Made by a program: the position numbers and the translations under genes | Notes under the pieces: model-generated | The model's database searches: none | Told to the model about the DNA's origin: nothing | The model's input: only the letters and a program-made list of their open reading frames with translations | Shown: one piece after another, positions 38,658 through 49,622 of the stretch | Numbering within the stretch: the first letter of the stretch is position 1 | Layout: every line of letters begins with the position of its first letter | NCBI RefSeq assembly: GCF_032918005.1 | Contig: NZ_CP136628.1 | Coordinates: 2,465,501-2,529,500, forward strand | Source: Bradyrhizobium sp. NDS-1 | Lineage (GTDB): Bacteria > Pseudomonadota > Alphaproteobacteria > Rhizobiales > Xanthobacteraceae | Reading direction: 5' to 3' | Length of the DNA stretch: 64,000 nt

Positions 38658-39286
38658 ACATGATCGCGCCCGGATCCACACGAGGTGTTTCGGCGCGCCC
38701 TCCAGTTCGTTGGAGGCTGTGCTGGGAGAATGAGCTTCAAATTGCTGACCATATTGAATTGTCCGACTTCTTCCGCAAGACCTATGGTCCGACCGGGGAA
38801 TTCAATGCAAAGCCCTTTGAAGGTCATCGAAGCTGGGCCGGCGCAAGGCCTGAGATTCGGGCAATTGGCTACGATGATCGTGGCGTCGCGATTCACATCG
38901 GCGCACTGCGCCGCTTCATAAAAGTTGGCGAGGTCGATCTGCTCGTGGCTGAGCTCGGATTGTACGGGGTACGCCCGGATCTCGAGGGGCTCGGAATCAG
39001 CCACTCCATCCGCGTGATGTATCCCGTATTGCGAGATCTTGGCGTGCCATTCGGCTTTGGCACGGTCCGATCTGCCCTGCAGAAACATATTACCAGACTG
39101 CTCGGGCGACAGGGCTTGGCGACTGTTCTACCGGGGCTCCGCGTTCGGTCCGCTCGTCCGGATATCTATCTCACTGTGCCTCCGACGCGCGTGGAGGACG
39201 TGGTCGGCCTCGTTCTGCCGATTGCCAGGCCAATGAGCGAATGGCCGGCCGGTGAGATCATTGAACGGAACGGGCCAGAACTGTGA
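38654..39286 (+). CDS. nodA: Nod factor N-acyltransferase NodA
   Basis: A 210-residue acyltransferase that transfers a fatty acid to the free amino group made by NodB. Family landmarks: [88 protein letters not shown] and the C-terminal [14 protein letters not shown] 38654 overlaps the nodY/K stop by 4 bp, and the stop overlaps the GTG of nodB, so translation is coupled. Cytoplasmic, membrane-associated. Confidence 0.97.
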   Translation: MNMIAPGSTRGVSARPPVRWRLCWENELQIADHIELSDFFRKTYGPTGEFNAKPFEGHRSWAGARPEIRAIGYDDRGVAIHIGALRRFIKVGEVDLLVAELGLYGVRPDLEGLGISHSIRVMYPVLRDLGVPFGFGTVRSALQKHITRLLGRQGLATVLPGLRVRSARPDIYLTVPPTRVEDVVGLVLPIARPMSEWPAGEIIERNGPEL

Positions 39287-39942
39287 CGTCAGCGAACGAC
39301 GTGACTGAAGCGCGGAGCGACTACGCCGAGGCCGGCGGAGAGCAGTGCGTGTATCTGACCTTTGATGATGGTCCAAACCCGCATTGCACGCCGGCTATCC
39401 TGGACGTGCTGGCGCAGCATCGGGCCCCAGCCACCTTCTGCGTGATCGGTGCATATGCAGCGGGCCAGCCGGAGCTGATCCAGCGCATCATTGCTGAAGG
39501 ACATGAAATCGCAAACCACACAATGACGCACCCAGAATTGTCCAAATGCATGCCGGATGAGGTGGAATACGAGATCCTCACGACGAACAAGGTCATCGGA
39601 ATGGCCTGCCCCCGAGCCTCTGTGCGGCACATGCGAGCGCCGTACGGGATATGGACTAAGGAGGCCCTCGCCGCGTCGGCGAAGGCCGATCTGGCAGCCC
39701 TGCACTGGTCAGTCGATCCGCAAGACTGGTCTCGTCCCGGCGGCGAGGCGATTGTTGCCGCAGTGCTGGCCTCGGTCCAGCCGGGAGCAATCGTGCTCCT
39801 GCACGACGGATGCCCTCCCGACGAGTTGGGACGCTGCCCTCATGCTGGTCGGCGCGACCAGACCGTAATGGCGCTCGCCCAGCTCATTCCAGCACTGCAT
39901 GACCGTGGATTTGCAATCCGGTCGCTTCCTCAACCTCACTGA
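39283..39942 (+). CDS. nodB: Chitooligosaccharide deacetylase NodB
   Basis: A 219-residue NodB-type polysaccharide deacetylase that removes the N-acetyl group from the non-reducing end of the chitin oligomer. Catalytic motifs: TFDDGP (26-31) with the base and metal-binding Asp, the zinc His pair in NHTMTH (His79, His83), RAPYG (118-122) and the [10 protein letters not shown] segment. It starts at GTG 39283 inside the nodA stop, and nodC follows 14 bp after its stop. Confidence 0.97.
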   Translation: MTSANDVTEARSDYAEAGGEQCVYLTFDDGPNPHCTPAILDVLAQHRAPATFCVIGAYAAGQPELIQRIIAEGHEIANHTMTHPELSKCMPDEVEYEILTTNKVIGMACPRASVRHMRAPYGIWTKEALAASAKADLAALHWSVDPQDWSRPGGEAIVAAVLASVQPGAIVLLHDGCPPDELGRCPHAGRRDQTVMALAQLIPALHDRGFAIRSLPQPH

Positions 39943-39956
39943 ATAGATCAATTCCC

Positions 39957-41312
39957 ATGACCCTGCTTGCCACCATCAGCACCGTTGCTGTTGCCTCCTA
40001 CGCGTTGCTCTCCAGCGTCCATAAGAGCGCGCAGGCGCTTTATGCGCTGCGAACCGACGCCTCACTGCCGCCATACGACCCGATCGACAGCGGTGTTCTG
40101 CCCAGCGTGGATGTCATCGTGCCCTGCTTCAACGAGGACCCGCGCACGCTGGCGGCCTGCCTGAAGTCTATTGCAGGCCAGGACTATTCAGGGCGTTTGC
40201 AGGTCTATGTGGTCGATGACGGCTCTGCAAATGTCGGTGCAGTGGCACCCGTGCACGCAAGCTACGCCCATGACCCGAGGGTCAGCGTCATTCTGCTGCC
40301 AAGCAACGTTGGAAAGCGCAAGGCGCAGATCGCCGCGATACGCCGGTCATTCGGCGATCTCGTGCTCAATGTCGATTCCGATACGGAAATCGCCAGCGAT
40401 GTGGTCAGCAAGCTCGTACGCAAGATGCAGGATCCAGCCGTCGGCGCGGCCATGGGTCAATTGACGGCCAGCAACCGCAACGACAGCTGGCTGACCGGAT
40501 TGATCGACATGGAGTACTGGTTGGCTTGCAACGAGGAGCGCGCTGCGCAGACGCGCTTTGGTGCGGTCATGTGCTGCTGTGGGCCGTGTGCCATGTACCG
40601 CCGTTCCGCGCTCATGTTGCTGCTCGACCAGTACGAGACGCAGTTTTTCCGGGGAAAGCCGAGCGACTTCGGTGAGGACCGCCATCTGACGATCCTCATG
40701 CTCAAGGCAGGATTTCGAACCGAGTACGTTCCGGACGCCATCGCCGCCACGGTAGTCCCGGACAAGCTCTTGCCGTATCTGCGGCAACAGCTCCGCTGGG
40801 CGCGGAGCACTTACCGCGACACGCTGCTCGGTTTGCACCTGCTGCCCGGCCTCGATCGGTACCTCACGCTCGATGTGCTCGGACAGAACCTCGGGCCGCT
40901 GCTGCTCGCCATCTCGTCGATTGCCGCGATCGCTCAGCTCGCGCTCACGGACAGCGTGCCCTGGTGGACCGGTCTGACCATCGTAGCGATGACCATGGTT
41001 CGATGCAGCGTGGCGGCCCTTCGCGCCGGCGAGCTTCGATTTCTCGGATTCGCGCTGCACACCCCGATCAACATCTTCCTCCTGCTCCCAATGAAGGCCT
41101 ACGCGCTCTGTACCTTGAGCAACAGCGACTGGCTCTCGCGCAAAGTAGCGAAATCAGACGTTGATGAATCGAAGGCCTCGATCGAAGACGCGAGAACTGG
41201 ACCCAGCCTTAACCCGGCATCGGAAACGCCTGGCTCAATTCGCAGGGCAAGCCTTTCGCGCGCTTCCTCGCAGCTGATCGCGCCGGATGGCATTGCGGCC
41301 GAGACTGACTGA
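39957..41312 (+). CDS. nodC: N-acetylglucosaminyltransferase NodC
   Basis: A 451-residue GT2-family membrane synthase polymerising UDP-GlcNAc into the Nod factor backbone. N-terminal membrane helix, then the glycosyltransferase domain: DDGS (87-90), DSD (140-142), GED (239-241) and QQLRW (277-281), the four signatures of processive beta-glycosyltransferases. Two or three C-terminal helices follow (LLLAISSIAAIAQLAL; WTGLTIVAMTMV; INIFLLLPMKAYAL) and a hydrophilic tail. Third gene of the operon after nodA and nodB. Confidence 0.97.
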   Translation: MTLLATISTVAVASYALLSSVHKSAQALYALRTDASLPPYDPIDSGVLPSVDVIVPCFNEDPRTLAACLKSIAGQDYSGRLQVYVVDDGSANVGAVAPVHASYAHDPRVSVILLPSNVGKRKAQIAAIRRSFGDLVLNVDSDTEIASDVVSKLVRKMQDPAVGAAMGQLTASNRNDSWLTGLIDMEYWLACNEERAAQTRFGAVMCCCGPCAMYRRSALMLLLDQYETQFFRGKPSDFGEDRHLTILMLKAGFRTEYVPDAIAATVVPDKLLPYLRQQLRWARSTYRDTLLGLHLLPGLDRYLTLDVLGQNLGPLLLAISSIAAIAQLALTDSVPWWTGLTIVAMTMVRCSVAALRAGELRFLGFALHTPINIFLLLPMKAYALCTLSNSDWLSRKVAKSDVDESKASIEDARTGPSLNPASETPGSIRRASLSRASSQLIAPDGIAAETD

Positions 41313-41336
41313 GCAGTTTTGTAGGGGGATTAACTC

Positions 41337-41966
41337 GTGAGCGTTGACAACACATATCAGTCGTTGGAACGGGAGCTGGCTAACGATGACCCGTGGCGGC
41401 TTGACGACAATCCGTTCGAACGTGAGCGTCACACCCAATTGCTGCGGCTATCGCTGTCGAACGGCGCCGTCTCAAACGGCCTCGAGATCGGATGCGCGGC
41501 CGGTGCATTCACAGAGAAGCTTGCTCCTCACTGCAAACGGCTCACGGTCATCGATGTTATGCCGCGAGCGATCGGTCGAGCGGTCCAGCGGACCAAGAGG
41601 TGGTCGCATATCAGCTGGGCGGCGACCGATATTCTGCAGTTCTCGACCGAAGAGCTGTTCGATCTGATCGTGGTCGCCGAAGTTCTCTACTATCTCGAAG
41701 ACGTGACACGGATGCGTACCGCAATCGACAAGATGGTGAAGATGCTTGCTCCAGGTGGGCATCTGGTCTTCGGATCTGCACGTGATGCCACCTGTAGGCG
41801 ATGGGGGCATGTCGCTGGCGCCGAGACAGTCATCGCGATTTTGACTGAAGCGCTCATTGAGGTCGAACGCGTGCAGTGCCAGGGGCAGTCGGCTGACGAA
41901 GACTGCTTGTTGGTCCGCTTTAGCAATCCGGAGCGATCTTCGATCGGTCCCAACGGCCGAGCTTGA
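41337..41966 (+). CDS. nodS: Nod factor N-methyltransferase NodS
   Basis: A 209-residue SAM-dependent methyltransferase methylating the deacetylated nitrogen at the non-reducing end of the Nod factor. GTG 41337 is preceded by AGGGGGAT. SAM motif I LEIGCAAGAF is at residues 49-58, motif II LTVIDVMPRAIGRA, and FDLIVVAEVLYYLED is the post-II motif; the N-terminal NTYQSLERELANDDPWRLD is NodS-specific. It sits between nodC and nodU with short gaps (24 and 11 bp). Confidence 0.95.
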   Translation: MSVDNTYQSLERELANDDPWRLDDNPFERERHTQLLRLSLSNGAVSNGLEIGCAAGAFTEKLAPHCKRLTVIDVMPRAIGRAVQRTKRWSHISWAATDILQFSTEELFDLIVVAEVLYYLEDVTRMRTAIDKMVKMLAPGGHLVFGSARDATCRRWGHVAGAETVIAILTEALIEVERVQCQGQSADEDCLLVRFSNPERSSIGPNGRA

Positions 41967-41977
41967 AAGGAGCCACT

Positions 41978-43690
41978 ATGCGTATCTGCGGTATCAAGTT
42001 GACGCATGACGGGGCAGTCGCTCTGATCGAGGACGGCCGGCTGGTGTTTTGTGTCGAACAGGAGAAGCTGAACAACAATCCGCGCTATCAAACCATTGAC
42101 AACCTGGATGCCGTTGTCAGCGCCTTGGCGGAGCACGGGCTGGATCCGAGCGATGTTGATCAGTTCGTCATTGATGGCTGGGATGGAGAGTTCGAATCGC
42201 AGTTTGAAGTCCTTAGTGGGCCGACGACCGTCAAGCTCAAGGGCGCGCCGTATGTCGAACCGCAAGGCGATAGCCCCCTGACGTCCCGCGATCGCATCGG
42301 CCTCTTGCTTGACGGGAAGCTGTATCCTTATCAAAGCTATCCCCATGTCACCGGGCACGTAGCATCCGCATACTGCGCCAGCTCGTTTGCCAAATCTGCA
42401 CAATCTGCTTTCTGCTTGGTGTGGGACGGCTGCATGTTTCCACGCCTCTACTATGTCGAGCCTCACGGCATCCGTTTCATCGAATGCCTGTTTCCGATGA
42501 TAGGTCACGCCTATGCGACGGCAGGACATCACTTTGGACCTTACAGGCGGGTAGACCGGACCAGCTGGGATCTCGGTATAGCCGGCAAGCTGATGGCCTA
42601 TATCGCGCTGGGGTCGCCCGACGAGGATATCATCGAGACGTTTCAGGAACTCTATGAGGCGCACTTTGCCACGCATGCTGACGGCGCTTGCCGTGGGCTT
42701 GCAGAAACCAACAGCTCACGATCGCCACTTGAAGCTCTGCACGACTTCTTCGATGCGTGCGCACTGCGATTGAAGGCCAAGCAAGCCGAAGACGTCCTTG
42801 CGTCATTTCACGTCTTTCTAGAGCGTCTGCTGGTTCGCACAATTTCCGATGTTGTGCAGCGGCATTCGGATCTTGCGGGGGCGCGTAACCTCTGCATAGC
42901 CGGCGGCTGTGGCTTGAATATTAAGTGGAATAGTTCATTTCGTGGGACCGGCCTGTTCGATGTCGTGTGGGTGCCGCCTTTTCCGAACGACAGCGGCTCA
43001 GCCATCGGTGCTGCTTGCTCTGCACTGGCGGCACAGCAAGGCTTTAAAGCTCTGGAATGGTCGGTCTACAGTGGACCGGCCGTTCGTCCCAGCGAAGTCC
43101 CGCCCGAATGGGAGAGCGCGCCCTGCACTATGGGCGAACTTGCGGCAATTCTCGCGGGCAACAAGCCCGTCGTCTTCCTTACTGGGCGCGCCGAGCTCGG
43201 ACCACGAGCTTTGGGCGGCAGAAGCATTCTCGCAGCTGCGACCTGGGAAGGAATGAAAGATCATCTCAACGACATCAAACTTCGCGAGCATTTCAGGCCG
43301 GTAGCGCCGATATGCCTGGAGGATCGCGCGGCGGAGATTTTTAGCCCCGGAGTACCCGATCCGTACATGCTGTTCGATCACCAGACGCGACCGGAATGGC
43401 GCGACAAAATTCCGGCCGTCGTGCATCTCGATGGATCTGCCCGCCTACAGACGGTTTCCAGAACCTCTCCACATAAAGTGACCGAGCTTCTCATCGAGTA
43501 CGAGAAGCTCACAGCCATTCCGCTGCTTTGCAATACCAGCGCCAATCTGCATGGACGCGGCTTCTTCCCGGATGCTGCCGCCGCGTGCGAGTGGGGACGC
43601 GTCGATCACGTATGGTGTGACGGCCTGCTTTGGACAAAAAGGCGCGCGACCCAGGAAGCGGCACGAACAACGTCCGTCGCGATGGCGTAA
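41978..43690 (+). CDS. nodU: Nodulation carbamoyltransferase NodU
   Basis: A 570-residue enzyme of the NodU/CmcH family that carbamoylates the non-reducing terminal sugar (position 6) of the Nod factor using carbamoyl phosphate. ATG 41978 has AAAGGAG upstream. N-terminal Kae1-like ATPase part: [22 protein letters not shown] and [15 protein letters not shown]; the His residues in [12 protein letters not shown] and [22 protein letters not shown]; then the C-terminal carbamoyltransferase domain with [20 protein letters not shown] and [13 protein letters not shown]. Paralogous to nolO downstream. Confidence 0.95.
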   Translation: MRICGIKLTHDGAVALIEDGRLVFCVEQEKLNNNPRYQTIDNLDAVVSALAEHGLDPSDVDQFVIDGWDGEFESQFEVLSGPTTVKLKGAPYVEPQGDSPLTSRDRIGLLLDGKLYPYQSYPHVTGHVASAYCASSFAKSAQSAFCLVWDGCMFPRLYYVEPHGIRFIECLFPMIGHAYATAGHHFGPYRRVDRTSWDLGIAGKLMAYIALGSPDEDIIETFQELYEAHFATHADGACRGLAETNSSRSPLEALHDFFDACALRLKAKQAEDVLASFHVFLERLLVRTISDVVQRHSDLAGARNLCIAGGCGLNIKWNSSFRGTGLFDVVWVPPFPNDSGSAIGAACSALAAQQGFKALEWSVYSGPAVRPSEVPPEWESAPCTMGELAAILAGNKPVVFLTGRAELGPRALGGRSILAAATWEGMKDHLNDIKLREHFRPVAPICLEDRAAEIFSPGVPDPYMLFDHQTRPEWRDKIPAVVHLDGSARLQTVSRTSPHKVTELLIEYEKLTAIPLLCNTSANLHGRGFFPDAAAACEWGRVDHVWCDGLLWTKRRATQEAARTTSVAMA

Positions 43691-43694
43691 GCGA

Positions 43695-44609
43695 ATGTCA
43701 ACCGCGGCAGTCGACCTTTTCGAGGTGAGCAAGTCCTACAACGACAGGGTCGTCGTGGACGCTCTTTCGTTTACGGTCTCGCCGGGAGAGTGTTTCGGTC
43801 TGCTGGGACCAAACGGCGCGGGTAAAAGCACGCTTGCGCGTTTGATCCTGGGTGTTGCATCGCCCGACGCAGGTAAGATACGCGTGCTTGGCGAGCCGGT
43901 GCCGACACATGCGCGCTTGGCGCGCCGGGGCATCGGGGTTGTCCCACAATTTGACAACCTTGATCTTCAGCTCACGGTGCGCGAGAATTTGCTCGTTTTC
44001 GGTCGCTACTTCGCCATGAGCGCGGCCGAGGTCAAAGCGGTCACGCCGTCATTGCTCGAATTCGCCCGCCTGGAGAACAAGGCGGATGCCCGGGTGGGCC
44101 AACTGTCCGGTGGCATGAAGCGGCGCCTGACGCTGGCTCGTGCCCTCATTAATGACCCGCAGCTCTTGGTGCTTGATGAACCGACGACCGGCCTTGATCC
44201 GCACGGCCGTCACCTGATCTGGGAACGCTTGCGCGCGCTATTAGCGCGCGGCAAAACGATTCTTCTCACCACCCATTTCATGGAAGAGGCGGAACGGTTG
44301 TGCGATCGCCTGTGCGTGCTTGAGCACGGCCGTAAGATCGCCGAAGGCCGGCCTCACGCGCTGATCGAGCAGCAGATCGGCTGCCAAGTCATCGAGATTT
44401 ACGGTGGTAATCCGCATGAACTGCTGCCGCTGGTCAGACCCCAAGTGCAGCGCGCTGAGGTGAGCGGGGAGACGCTGTTCTGTTATGTCACGGATCCAGA
44501 ACAGGTGCGCGTCCGGCTTGCCGACCGAACGGATCTCCGCCTTCTGCAGCGTCCTCCAAATCTGGAAGATGTCTTCTTACGGCTAACCGGGCGAGAGATG
44601 AAGGACTGA
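43695..44609 (+). CDS. nodI: Nod factor export ATP-binding protein NodI
   Basis: A 304-residue ABC-transporter ATPase that works with NodJ to export lipochitooligosaccharides. Walker [10 protein letters not shown] (38-46), signature LSGGMKRRL (137-145), Walker [14 protein letters not shown] (157-169) and the H-loop [11 protein letters not shown] are intact. ATG 43695 lies 4 bp after the nodU stop, and nodJ begins 3 bp after the nodI stop. The C-terminal domain is typical of the DRA/NodI exporter subgroup. Confidence 0.96.
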   Translation: MSTAAVDLFEVSKSYNDRVVVDALSFTVSPGECFGLLGPNGAGKSTLARLILGVASPDAGKIRVLGEPVPTHARLARRGIGVVPQFDNLDLQLTVRENLLVFGRYFAMSAAEVKAVTPSLLEFARLENKADARVGQLSGGMKRRLTLARALINDPQLLVLDEPTTGLDPHGRHLIWERLRALLARGKTILLTTHFMEEAERLCDRLCVLEHGRKIAEGRPHALIEQQIGCQVIEIYGGNPHELLPLVRPQVQRAEVSGETLFCYVTDPEQVRVRLADRTDLRLLQRPPNLEDVFLRLTGREMKD

Positions 44610-44612
44610 ACG

Positions 44613-45401
44613 ATGTGGCAACGTTTTGCGCCGGCCCTGCCTGCCAATCCATGGAACTGGATATCGGTATGGCGCCGCAATTTTCTGGTCTGGCGGAAAG
44701 TCGCTCTGGCGTCGATTCTTGGAAATCTGGCCGAGCCGATGAGCTCTCTGTTCGGTCTCGGTTTTGGCCTTGGAATGATCATAGGTGGCGTTGAGGGGAC
44801 CTCATACATCTCGTTTCTGGCGGCTGGCATGGTCGCCGCAAGCGCGATGGTCTCCGCAACCTTCGAAACGATCTACGCGGCTTACGCGCGCATGCAGACA
44901 AACTGCACGTGGGACGCAGTACTCTGTACGCCCCTTACGCTCGGCGACATTGTTCTCGGTGAAGTGGCATGGGCAGCGAGCAAGGCCTTGCTTGCCGGGA
45001 CGGCGATCACGATTGTTGCCGCCGGGCTGGGTTATGCGGAGTGGTCATCCATTCCCTACGCGCTACCAGCCATCGCCCTCACTGGCGTTACGTTCGCGAG
45101 CCTCGCAATGGTCGTTTCAGCCCTTGCACCGAGCCACGACTATTTCATCTTCTACCAGTCACTCATTCTCACGCCCATGATGTATTTGAGCGGGACGATC
45201 TTCCCAATGAGCCAGTTGCCAGGTTCATTTCAACGCATAGCGGCCTTGTTGCCGCTGACTCATTCGGTCGATCTTATTCGTCCGGCAATGCTCGGTCGGC
45301 CGATCGAGAGCGTCGGCTTACATGTGGGCGCACTCTTCATCTACGCAGCGCTTCCCTTCCTCATCGCGGCCGCGCTGCTTCGGCAACGCCTGATGCGGTG
45401 A
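44613..45401 (+). CDS. nodJ: Nod factor export permease NodJ
   Basis: A 262-residue ABC-2 type permease, the membrane partner of NodI. Six hydrophobic segments can be followed ([111 protein letters not shown]). [12 protein letters not shown] and [18 protein letters not shown] are ABC-2 landmarks. It ends 198 bp before nolO. Confidence 0.95.
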   Translation: MWQRFAPALPANPWNWISVWRRNFLVWRKVALASILGNLAEPMSSLFGLGFGLGMIIGGVEGTSYISFLAAGMVAASAMVSATFETIYAAYARMQTNCTWDAVLCTPLTLGDIVLGEVAWAASKALLAGTAITIVAAGLGYAEWSSIPYALPAIALTGVTFASLAMVVSALAPSHDYFIFYQSLILTPMMYLSGTIFPMSQLPGSFQRIAALLPLTHSVDLIRPAMLGRPIESVGLHVGALFIYAALPFLIAAALLRQRLMR

Positions 45402-45599
45402 GTGGAACAAGACCTAAGGGAAGCATCGCATGCGCGAGATCAGATATCGGGGTAACGGACTTCCGATTCGCGTGCGACGCTTATGTGAGCCTCGGTACGC
45501 CAGGCGAGGCCTGGTCGCCCCGCGGCGACGTGCGGCTTATTCGCCAAGCACGCGATAGGATATAGGCCAACAGGCCTCTCAGGATGAATGGAGAACAAC
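45402..45599. other. nodJ-nolO spacer, possible nolM/nolN relic
   Basis: In B. japonicum the small genes nolM and nolN lie here. Only very short frames are present (one of 42 codons from ATG 45430), none convincing, so those genes appear absent or destroyed. Confidence 0.4.
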
Positions 45600-47603
45600 A
45601 TGCTGTGTCTAGGACTGAGTGGCGGGCTCGACAGGGTCTATGAAAACCCGCTTGAACTACCGAACACGTTTCTGCACGACGGCGCCGCAGTACTTGTCAA
45701 GGACGGGCGCGTGATCGCTGCCGTCGAAGAGGAGCGCCTCAACCGGATCAAGCACTCGAATAAGCTCCCGAGCCGTGCGATCGAATACTGTCTTGCAGCT
45801 GGGGGTGTGGAGCTTCGCGACGTCGATCGTATTGCGTTCTACGCCACCGAACCCTATTGCAACGCGATGCTCGAACGGCTGTTCATCTCACAACCTGAGA
45901 TCTCAATTCCGCTAGATGCCAATCTGCTATTACGGCACCTTCTGGCGGCGGAGTTCGGCACCGAAATTGATCCCGCGCGGGTGTCATTCGTAGGCCACCA
46001 TCAGGCCCATGCCGTGAGCGCTCTGGCGATGTCGGGTTTTGAAGAAAGCCTGGTCCTCGCGATCGACGGCTGTGGCGACTTCCTCTCGGGTCTCTTGGCG
46101 GTCGGGTCGGGTACCGAAATGACCGAGCTTATGACGTTTCCAGAGAATAACTCTCTCGGACTGTTCTATCTGGAGACGATCCGATATCTCGGTTACGGCT
46201 TGTTCGACGAGTATAAGGTGATGGGACTGGCTCCTTACGGAGATCCCGCACGCTATCGCGAGCTCTTTGCCCAATTCTACGAGCTCTCCGCAAACGGTGG
46301 CTACCGCGTTCACCTCGACCGGATCGGCCCGGCATTGCTGCGCAATATCGAGGTCCGGCGAAAGGGAATGCCGTTCACGCAACAGCATCAAGATGTGAGC
46401 GCATCGTTGCAGGAGGCGCTGGAGCGGATCGTGTTTCACATTCTTCGGCATTACCGTGAGTCGACCGGAATGAAACGGTTGTGCCTGGCTGGCGGGGTAG
46501 CCCACAACTGCACTCTCAACGGAAAGCTCCTGTATTCAGGCCTTTTCGAAGACATCTTCGTGCAGCCGGCTGCGCATGATGCCGGATGCGCATTGGGCGC
46601 GGCACTGATGGTATCGAACGAGGCCGGGCAGCCTGCGCCCCGCGAGCGACTCCAGGCGGTTTATTGGGGGCCAGATGTCGGCAGCGACGACAGCATCGAA
46701 CAGGAACTGAAGCGATGGGCCGGACACCTGGAGATGGAACGGACGGCTGACGTCGCAGCCAGAGCAGCCGAGTGGATCGCTGATGGCGCCGTGATCGGGT
46801 GGGTACAGGGCCGGTCCGAGTTCGGCCCTCGTGCGCTCGGCAACCGCAGTATTCTTGCGGACCCGAGGCCCGCCGCAAACAAGGAGCGGATTAATGCGAT
46901 GGTCAAGAAGCGCGAGAGTTATCGACCATTTGCGCCATCGGTTCTGGAGGAGGATGCAGGCGCGTTCTTTGAGTTGCCGGATGGTCGCGCAGAATATCCC
47001 TTCATGAATTTCGTCGTTCGCGTGCGCGAATCCAAGCGTGCTTTGCTGGGGGCGATCACGCATATCGATGGTACGGCTCGGCTGCAAACGGTTTCCCGCA
47101 CGAACAATGCCGCCTATTGGGAACTCATCAATGCGTTCAAGAGCCGGACTGGCGTTCCGATTCTGCTTAACACGTCATTCAACAACAATGCCGAACCGAT
47201 CGTAGATTCCGTTGCCGATGCGATTACCGCGTTTTTGTCCACCGAGCTGGATGGTCTTGTGGTCGGGTCCTTCCTCGTCAAGAAGCGGGCAACAACGCTC
47301 GAAAGCTGGACTGCACTCGCTGTTTCACTGCCGCCCCATGTATCTCTTTACCGGGTTCGCGCTCATGCGGGCCGAGAACGTCAGGAGACGGTCTGCGAGA
47401 TCCGCATGGGTCACTCCAGCCATGACAGCGTGCGCGTCTCGCATGGCCTGTTCGACATGCTGATGCAAATTGAGAAGGAAGCTGTTCTTGCCGATCTTCT
47501 CGCAAGGGTCACCTCTGACAGGACTAGGCGCGAAGCTCTCGTGCACGAACTGCGCGGGCTCTGGGATCAGCGCCGTATTCGGCTGCATCCTGCGCGGTCG
47601 TAA
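45600..47603 (+). CDS. nolO: Nodulation carbamoyltransferase NolO
   Basis: A 667-residue NodU-like enzyme responsible for carbamoylation (3-O position in characterised relatives) of Nod factors. ATG 45600 has GGAG just upstream and gives MLCLGLSGGLDRVYENP; an in-frame ATG at 45588 is the alternative. Motifs: FLHDGAAVLVKDGRVIAAVEEERLNR, VGHHQAHAVSALAMSGF, AIDGCGDF, DEYKVMGLAPYGDPARY, LCLAGGVAHNCTLNGK, WVQGRSEFGPRALGNRSILADPR, YRPFAPSVLEED, LNTSFNNNAEPI. The extra C-terminal part (about 100 residues) is normal for NolO. Confidence 0.94.
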   Translation: MLCLGLSGGLDRVYENPLELPNTFLHDGAAVLVKDGRVIAAVEEERLNRIKHSNKLPSRAIEYCLAAGGVELRDVDRIAFYATEPYCNAMLERLFISQPEISIPLDANLLLRHLLAAEFGTEIDPARVSFVGHHQAHAVSALAMSGFEESLVLAIDGCGDFLSGLLAVGSGTEMTELMTFPENNSLGLFYLETIRYLGYGLFDEYKVMGLAPYGDPARYRELFAQFYELSANGGYRVHLDRIGPALLRNIEVRRKGMPFTQQHQDVSASLQEALERIVFHILRHYRESTGMKRLCLAGGVAHNCTLNGKLLYSGLFEDIFVQPAAHDAGCALGAALMVSNEAGQPAPRERLQAVYWGPDVGSDDSIEQELKRWAGHLEMERTADVAARAAEWIADGAVIGWVQGRSEFGPRALGNRSILADPRPAANKERINAMVKKRESYRPFAPSVLEEDAGAFFELPDGRAEYPFMNFVVRVRESKRALLGAITHIDGTARLQTVSRTNNAAYWELINAFKSRTGVPILLNTSFNNNAEPIVDSVADAITAFLSTELDGLVVGSFLVKKRATTLESWTALAVSLPPHVSLYRVRAHAGRERQETVCEIRMGHSSHDSVRVSHGLFDMLMQIEKEAVLADLLARVTSDRTRREALVHELRGLWDQRRIRLHPARS

Positions 47604-47620
47604 AAGGTGAGCAATGCGGA

Positions 47621-47643
47621 AGAGGGCTCCGTGGAAGCCCTCT
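47621..47643 (+). terminator. Hairpin between nolO and nodZ
   Basis: AGAGGGCT (47621-47628) and AGCCCTCT (47636-47643) form a perfect 8-bp stem with a 7-nt loop, 18 bp after the nolO stop. Only a short T-tract follows, so it may attenuate rather than end transcription of the nod operon, and it separates nodZ from it. Confidence 0.5.
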
Positions 47644-47799
47644 TGCATGACCTGCCAATCGCGGTGCCGTGGAGGATAGGCTTGCGGGTTGATCGCCTTG
47701 CGTCCAGGTGACCAGCGGTCCATTAGCGGGGACCGGAATCGCAGAAGAGTAGGTACGCCACGCAAAACTTATCATGCGCAACGAGAAGGGTTTGATAAT

Positions 47800-48771
47800 T
47801 TGACAGAGCGCTTTGTTATTTCTCGGAGGCGTACCGGCTTTGGTGATTGCCTCTGGTCGCTGGCCTCAGCATGGTCATACGCGCAGCGGACCGGGCGGAC
47901 GCTCGTCATTGATTGGCGCGGTTCCTGTTACGTCGAGCAACCGTTCAGCAACGCCTTTCCAGTGTTCTTCGAGCCGGTTGAGGACATCGCTGGAGTGCCG
48001 GTGATTTGCGATGACCGGGTCAACCAGCTCTCGTTTCCCGGACCGTTCTTCCCGCGGTGGTGGAATAGACCATCGATCGACTGCATCAATCGCCCGGATG
48101 AGCAGATCTTCCGAGAACGGGACGAACTGACCGAGCTGTTCCAGTCAAGAGAAGATAACGAAGCCAACACCATTGTCTGTGACGCTTGCCTGATGTGGCG
48201 TTGCAGCGAGGAAGCCGAACGACTGATCTTTCGGAACATCAAACTCAGGCCTGAGATTCGAGCACGGATCGACGCGCTCTATGAGGAACACTTTAGCGGC
48301 CATAGCATCATCGGCGTTCATGTTCGGCACGGCAATGGCGAAGATATCATGGAGCATGCGCCGTACTGGGCCGATTCGGAGCTCGCCCTTCGTCAGGTCT
48401 GCACGGCAATCCACAAAGCCAAGGCTTTGCCATATCCAAAGCCTGTAAAGGTCTTCCTGTGCACGGACAGTGCACAGGTGCTCGAACACGTATCGGTTAT
48501 GTTTCCCGATGTCTTCGCCATACCAAAACGTTTCCAGGCCGATCGGGCAGGGCCGTTGCATAGTGCGGAAATGGGAATTGAAGGTGGAGCTTCCGCGCTC
48601 GTCGACATGTATCTTCTTGCCCGATGCGCTACCGTGATCCGCTTTCCCCCAACCAGCGCCTTCACGCGCTACGCCCGACTGCTCGTGCCACGCATTATTG
48701 AATTCGATCTGAGCAATCCGGAGCATCTGACCATGATCGATAACCCATACGAGCATTTCGCGGCTTCATGA
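47800..48771 (+). CDS. nodZ: Alpha-1,6-fucosyltransferase NodZ
   Basis: A 323-residue GT23-type fucosyltransferase adding fucose from GDP-fucose to the reducing-end GlcNAc of the Nod factor. The start is TTG 47800 (product begins MTERFVISRRRTGFGDCLWSLA, with AGAAGG upstream); the frame is open further up but without homology. Landmarks: TLVIDWRGSCY, the nucleotide-sugar-binding HVRHGNGED (174-182) and the donor-site FLCTDSAQV and FPPTSAFTRYARL. It follows nolO by about 196 bp, behind a hairpin. The GDP-fucose it needs can be made by NoeL and NolK encoded about 9 kb away. Confidence 0.95.
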   Translation: MTERFVISRRRTGFGDCLWSLASAWSYAQRTGRTLVIDWRGSCYVEQPFSNAFPVFFEPVEDIAGVPVICDDRVNQLSFPGPFFPRWWNRPSIDCINRPDEQIFRERDELTELFQSREDNEANTIVCDACLMWRCSEEAERLIFRNIKLRPEIRARIDALYEEHFSGHSIIGVHVRHGNGEDIMEHAPYWADSELALRQVCTAIHKAKALPYPKPVKVFLCTDSAQVLEHVSVMFPDVFAIPKRFQADRAGPLHSAEMGIEGGASALVDMYLLARCATVIRFPPTSAFTRYARLLVPRIIEFDLSNPEHLTMIDNPYEHFAAS

Positions 48772-49622
48772 AGTGCCGCGAGTCTGCTCGAGCCCGGGCA
48801 ATGGTGGGCTAGATCATCTGCCTGATACTGCTGGCGTCGACACCATCGAGTTTCGTAACCTGTCGCAGAAACGGTGTATGACGGCTTCCGTCCGCAAGCG
48901 ATTGCTGACCGGCGCACTATTACGGATGCGGTGCGGCTTGTCAGGCGAATGCCGGCGCAGCGTAGGCCAATGCCGGCAAGCGCCGGCGGCCTTCGGGCCG
49001 TCAGGTGTCGCGCGGAAGGTTATGGCTCGTCATCACCGGGCCCAAACCGCCATCGCTGCCAGACCTTGGTAAGCACGGCAACGCCGGTCTGGGCCGCCTG
49101 GGAAATCTAACGTAGCAGACGGTCACGTCAGAATGTCCCAGCACCAAGGAGGTACGTCCGCTAGATGGGTCGCCCCTGTGGACTATCCTTTTGCGGTCAG
49201 TGCGTTTTCTTGACGGCGGCCGTGTTCAACCTGCGGTTTTCGAGTCCTTTCGGCTGTAGCTGATGAACAGCACGATCGCAGGCCATCGACAGCGAAACTG
49301 ATTCGGATCTGCGCTCGCGATACAAGGGATGAAAAATCTCGGACGAACTGGCCATTGGTCCTGATCTCCGCCAAGGACAGTTGATCTATCTCCGCCAACC
49401 CCAAATGAGCCACAGACCACCCGTGGAGTGCGACGCAGTCAGCTCGCCTGGAATCACCAGGGTCTCGGCTCGAAGACGTAGCGCGCGCATTGGGCGGCTC
49501 GCCCGGGGAGCTCGACGACAAGCATTGCTGCGGCGTTGCTGCCGTCGAAAAGCAAACAGGCCAGATGTTCGGAACCTGCCATTTGGGTCGCAACGGTTCG
49601 CCGCTTGTGCCCTGCATCGCTT
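48772..49622. other. Gene-poor interval upstream of fixR
   Basis: About 850 bp. A GC-rich stretch around 48940-49010 carries several GCCGGC repeats able to form hairpins after nodZ. The long minus-strand open frame (49183-49872) runs antisense into fixR and looks fortuitous. Confidence 0.4.
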
